Shown here one piece after another: positions 60,797 to 64,000 of a stretch of DNA of 64,000 bases. Origin of the DNA: Scilla litardierei (lineage: Eukaryota > Streptophyta > Magnoliopsida > Asparagales > Asparagaceae); assembly GCA_030789695.1 (NCBI GenBank), contig CM061140.1, forward strand, positions 83,700,422 to 83,764,421. Reading direction: 5' to 3'. Each line of letters opens with the position of its first letter. Positions within the stretch are counted from its first letter, which is position 1. The translations under genes were made by a program, and so were the position numbers. Below the pieces are notes generated by a model. The model saw only the letters and a program-made list of their open reading frames with translations, was not told the DNA's origin and searched no databases.

Positions 60797-60885
60797 AGGC
60801 TGCCTGGGCTAGCCCAGACGCTGCCTGGGCTAGCCCAGACGCTGCCTGGGCTAAGCCCAGGCTCGGCCTGGGCTCTGCCCAGGCA
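60797..60885. repeat. Palindromic tandem repeat in the LTR
   Basis: GCTGCCTGGGCTAGCCCAGAC about 3 times, followed by GCCTGGGCTCTGCCCAGGC. Each unit is itself palindromic around GGGCTAGCCC, so strong RNA hairpins are expected. Confidence 0.88.
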
Positions 60886-61241
60886 ATTTTGGTGTGCGCG
60901 GGATGCGTGGGGCCCACCCATGGGCCCCACCTCTAGGGTTTTGAACCCTAAGTGTGCTGAATCAAATGACGGCTCAGTTTTTGCGAAAAACTAGCCTAGG
61001 GCTGATATTTGGACACTCAATTGGAGGGTCAAACGAACTCCGATTGACGAGCGGGTTTTTCCTATGCGTTCACCGTTGAACGCTCGTCGTATTGATAGGT
61101 TGTATCAATCCTGTAGCTCAACAGTGAGTGAGTTAAAATTCACGGAAGTTTGCACTTTGTGAAGTGCAAACTAACTTGATTTTAATTAACCCATTATTTA
61201 GTCCCACATCGGATTTTGAGAAAAGGGGAGAGTCCACCGCC

Positions 61242-61251
61242 TATATAAATA
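61242..61251 (+). promoter_or_regulatory. TATA box of the right-end LTR
   Basis: TATATAAATA in CACCGCCTATATAAATAGGGG, downstream of AGTCCCACATCGG, a setting common in plant LTR promoters. Confidence 0.75.
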
Positions 61252-61509
61252 GGGGTCTCCCCCCTTTCTCAAAACTCGTCCCAAGCTCTAGATCTGAGCG
61301 GCTCTCGTAAATGTTGGAGCACGCTCGGATCTAAGCTTAAATTAATATTTCTCTTCTCCCTAAATTTCTTCCTTACTCCTGAGGGCTCTGGCAAAGCCGC
61401 AAAGGAGTTCGGATTCTGGATCTGAAATCTAGGCGGAGGTTTCACTCGCGTGAAACTTTCTTCGGCGCGTGGTTGGCTCGGCGGCACGGGGATTGATCGC
61501 CTCGGGATG

Positions 61510-61560
61510 CGGAGCGGTTCGAGGAGCGGTTCGGGGAGCGGTTCAAGGAGCGGCTCGGCG
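61510..61560. repeat. GGAGCGGTTCGA minisatellite
   Basis: About four 12-15-bp units of GGAGCGGTTC(G/A)(A/G)G in the transcribed part of the LTR. Confidence 0.85.
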
Positions 61561-61891
61561 TGGGACGGGAGCAGCTCGGAAGACGGCGCGGAACATCTCG
61601 CCTGCCCCAGGGCTGAGATTCCGGGTATGTGGTTAACGTATTTTATTAGCATTAGTTTAATTTAATCGCAGTAGGCTAGATCCTTCTTGGGATGGTCAGA
61701 TCCATCCCAAGTCGGCATCGATCTTGGCATATGGTCTTGGACCTTAGGGCTAAGTTAAAAATGTTTTAACTGCTTGTTAATTTAGATTAACTAGTTTTTC
61801 TTCCGCTGCTATTGTTTTTCTGTCTATGTTCCGTCCGACTTAGGACGGGACTATAGTTTTTGTGCCCTAAGGGACCGCCAATTCCCTACAG

Positions 61892-61903
61892 TGGTATCAA
61901 AGC
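61892..61903 (+). other. Primer binding site (Met-tRNA type) of the right-end element
   Basis: TGGTATCAAAGC, one base from the usual TGGTATCAGAGC, two bases after the LTR. Confidence 0.85.
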
Positions 61904-64000
61904 ATAGGTTTGCGTAGTCGATCTAGGTAGTGCGATTTCATTAAACTTGTTAATGCTTTTAAATGCTTTTCAAATGTTTTTAAAGTTATGAGATAAAATT
62001 TTAAAAATGTTTTAGATGTTCAAAAATTCTTTTTGATATTTTTGAACATGAAATTTTTTAAAAATAACGTTTTAAAATTTATGTGATAATTTTAAAACTA
62101 ATTTTAAATCTTTAAAAGTTTAAAATTATTTTGGATGCCTAAAATTTTTATATATGATAAATTTTTTAAGCATGGACATTTTAAAATGGTGTTTTTAAAT
62201 TTATGTGATAAATTTTAAAATTGATTTTAAGGCTTTAAATTTATGTGATAAGTTTAAAATGTTTTAGATGTTTAAAAATTGTATATGATAAATTTTTGAA
62301 CATGGAAAATTTTAAAAGTAATGTTTTAAATTTATAAGATATTTTTTTTAAAACTGATTTTAAAAGTCTAAAAATTGTTTATGCGATAAACTTAGTTTAT
62401 TTAATTGTTAAATAGATATACACTTTCATTTTATGTTGATAAAATTAGTGTAGTTTTATTTTAATGGCTTGTTAATCTTGTCCCTTATTTGATAACACAA
62501 GACAACCCTTTAGGTTAGCCATTAAAAATGATTAAAATTTATTACTTGAATTTTAATGACATGCTATGTTTCAATAAAACATTAACAACAATATTATACC
62601 TAATTCCTGATTAGGGTAGTCCTTTAAATGAATTTTCAATTCTAATTGTTATAATTAATTTTCATTAAAGGACTTCGCTTCTAGCGTTGTTAATAAAATT
62701 TATTAAAATCCTAATAACGATTAGGATAGCACGTGAACCTTATAGTTGATAAGGACTTAATAAAAGTTATTAAACAAATCCTAAAATTTTGAATTTAAGG
62801 ATTCAACTAGTTGATAGGATTAATTAGTTGTTAATAAAAGCTGTTTAGTCTATGACATACATACAAAAATGACAAGCTTCATTCAATGGACCATGATCCA
62901 GTCACACTCAAGCTGTGACATGGCAACCTTGTAGAAACCAACTTCTTAAATACATAAGATGACATCTTGACTTGACCCAAACCGACGTTGTCGTGAATAC
63001 ACCGAGCGGCGGCGCAAGTTTAGTCAAGGATGTAGTCTGCCTAGATGTAGTCTAAGACCTGACCCAAACCGACGTGTCGTGCATACACCGAGCTGAGGGG
63101 CAAGTCAGGCTAGACATGAAAACAAGGGTCCGACTAGACTAGACATTGTGATTTGGATGAGCACACTCATGATCACGAATGGCTAGGGGCAAAAAACCGA
63201 TTAAGAGAGTCATATCCGATATGATCGATGAAGAGTCATCTTCCGATCGCAGAGTCAATCAACTTGTTGAGCTACACTCAAGGTTGTTTAGACACAAGGT
63301 GATTGGAACTCTTACCCATTAATTTTTAATTCGATTAAATCGTTCGTTATTAAGCTTTAAAACGTTCGTAAATATAGTGGGAGGATATAGATAGATAAAA
63401 GCCAATCTAACTATATTTAATATTGAACATATGCTAAAACTAGGGCAAGACTATGTTTACCGAAGGAATCCGAATATATAATATTGGAATTAGTTAACTG
63501 GTTAAATAGGTTGATTAATTGAATATCAGGTTAAATTCTAATTGACAGAATTAAACTATATTCTCGTTGACATTAAATGACCTTCTAAAGAACAGACTTA
63601 AGAAATATGATTCCATTAAGTTCTGGGTCCAACAAACAAATTCGCGCTACATGTCACTCGTCTCTATATGAGGCAGCTTGAACATATATGACATTCAAAG
63701 TATGTTTCTCCCTACAACTTGTCGAGCTACCCTCAAGGTTGTATGGACAAACAATTTTGATCCGCAAAGTTCGAGAATTCGATTAAACCGTTTGAGTCGA
63801 ATACGAATGCATGAGCGGTGCAAGACTATGTATCCCAACCGGATCTTGAGACAAGCAACTTCTTGAGCTACACTCAAGATTGCAAAGCTCAAGCGTTTGG
63901 ATACATAAGTTGCTTGCATATCTATTTATTTATGTTGATATCTAAATGTGATTTATAAAAGGAAGAAGGCACTTCGGAAAGTCAATTGAGAAAGTTAGTT
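61904..64000 (+). mobile_element. Interior of the right-end element; no gene seen
   Basis: 61930-62450 is A/T-rich with a repeated AAATTTATGTGATAA...TTTTAAAA motif (about 62077, 62197, 62237, 62328). 62930-63900 has short dispersed repeats. No gag or pol domain in the 2.1 kb visible, so it may be a long leader or a gene-less element. The family is not assigned. Confidence 0.55.

Larger units (their letters stand above)
59573..61890 (+). repeat. 5' LTR of a further retrotransposon (about 2.3 kb; start uncertain)
   Basis: The right end TTCCCTACA is directly followed by a Met-tRNA-type primer site. A matching TGTAG start is at 59573, giving inverted ends TGTAG/CTACA. A TATA box lies at 61242-61251. 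The partner LTR is outside the window, so the left limit is inferred. Confidence 0.65.

Noticed and set aside
61269..61652. A 127-codon minus-strand frame in the right-end LTR
   Set aside because: It overlaps the minisatellite and the inferred transcript start. It has no recognisable domain.

Overview
This is plant nuclear DNA, almost certainly from a flowering plant with a large, repeat-rich genome. It holds plant-type Ty3/gypsy lineages (Tekay, Tat/Retand, Athila-like), plant Ty1/copia elements, and the first exons of a plant UNC-13-like gene (PATROL1 type). I cannot name the species. No bacterial genes, rRNA, tRNA or CRISPR array is seen.

Bases 1-48,241 are one nest of LTR retrotransposons. 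The outermost element (Tat-A, minus strand) survives in three pieces. Its integrase gene was split by Tat-B (10,192-33,757, plus strand, perfect ACTAT target duplication). Its 3' part was cut by Tekay-1 (1-6,562, minus strand) and its integrase cut again by an Athila-like element (33,914 to beyond the gap, minus strand). Tat-B in turn holds Tekay-2 (10,980-20,617) and a gag-only copia element (22,266-29,503). The Athila-like element holds a large gene-less Tekay relative (LARD, 35,681-45,063, perfect GATTA duplication). All coding regions examined in these elements are broken. A 500-N gap (48,242-48,741) interrupts the assembly. The sequence after it is not the continuation of the Athila-like LTR.

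Bases 48,742-52,330 hold LTR fragments, low-complexity DNA and a possible Helitron end. Bases 52,929-54,815 (minus strand) hold four well-formed exons that start a PATROL1/unc-13-like protein. The rest of that gene is not in the window. Bases 56,520-59,560 hold a decayed copia element. From about 59,573 a further LTR retrotransposon (plus strand, Met-tRNA-type primer site at 61,892) runs off the right end.

Most notable: both Tekay copies carry two GT-AG intron-like insertions of identical size (113 and 71 bp). One lies exactly between gag and protease and one lies inside integrase. Reading pol appears to need splicing, while the genomic RNA must stay unspliced. Both Tat elements carry an antisense extra gene with an intron at the same position and phase. 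The Tekay LTRs contain a striking four-unit array of alternating inverted AGTCGGTC/GACCGACT sites.
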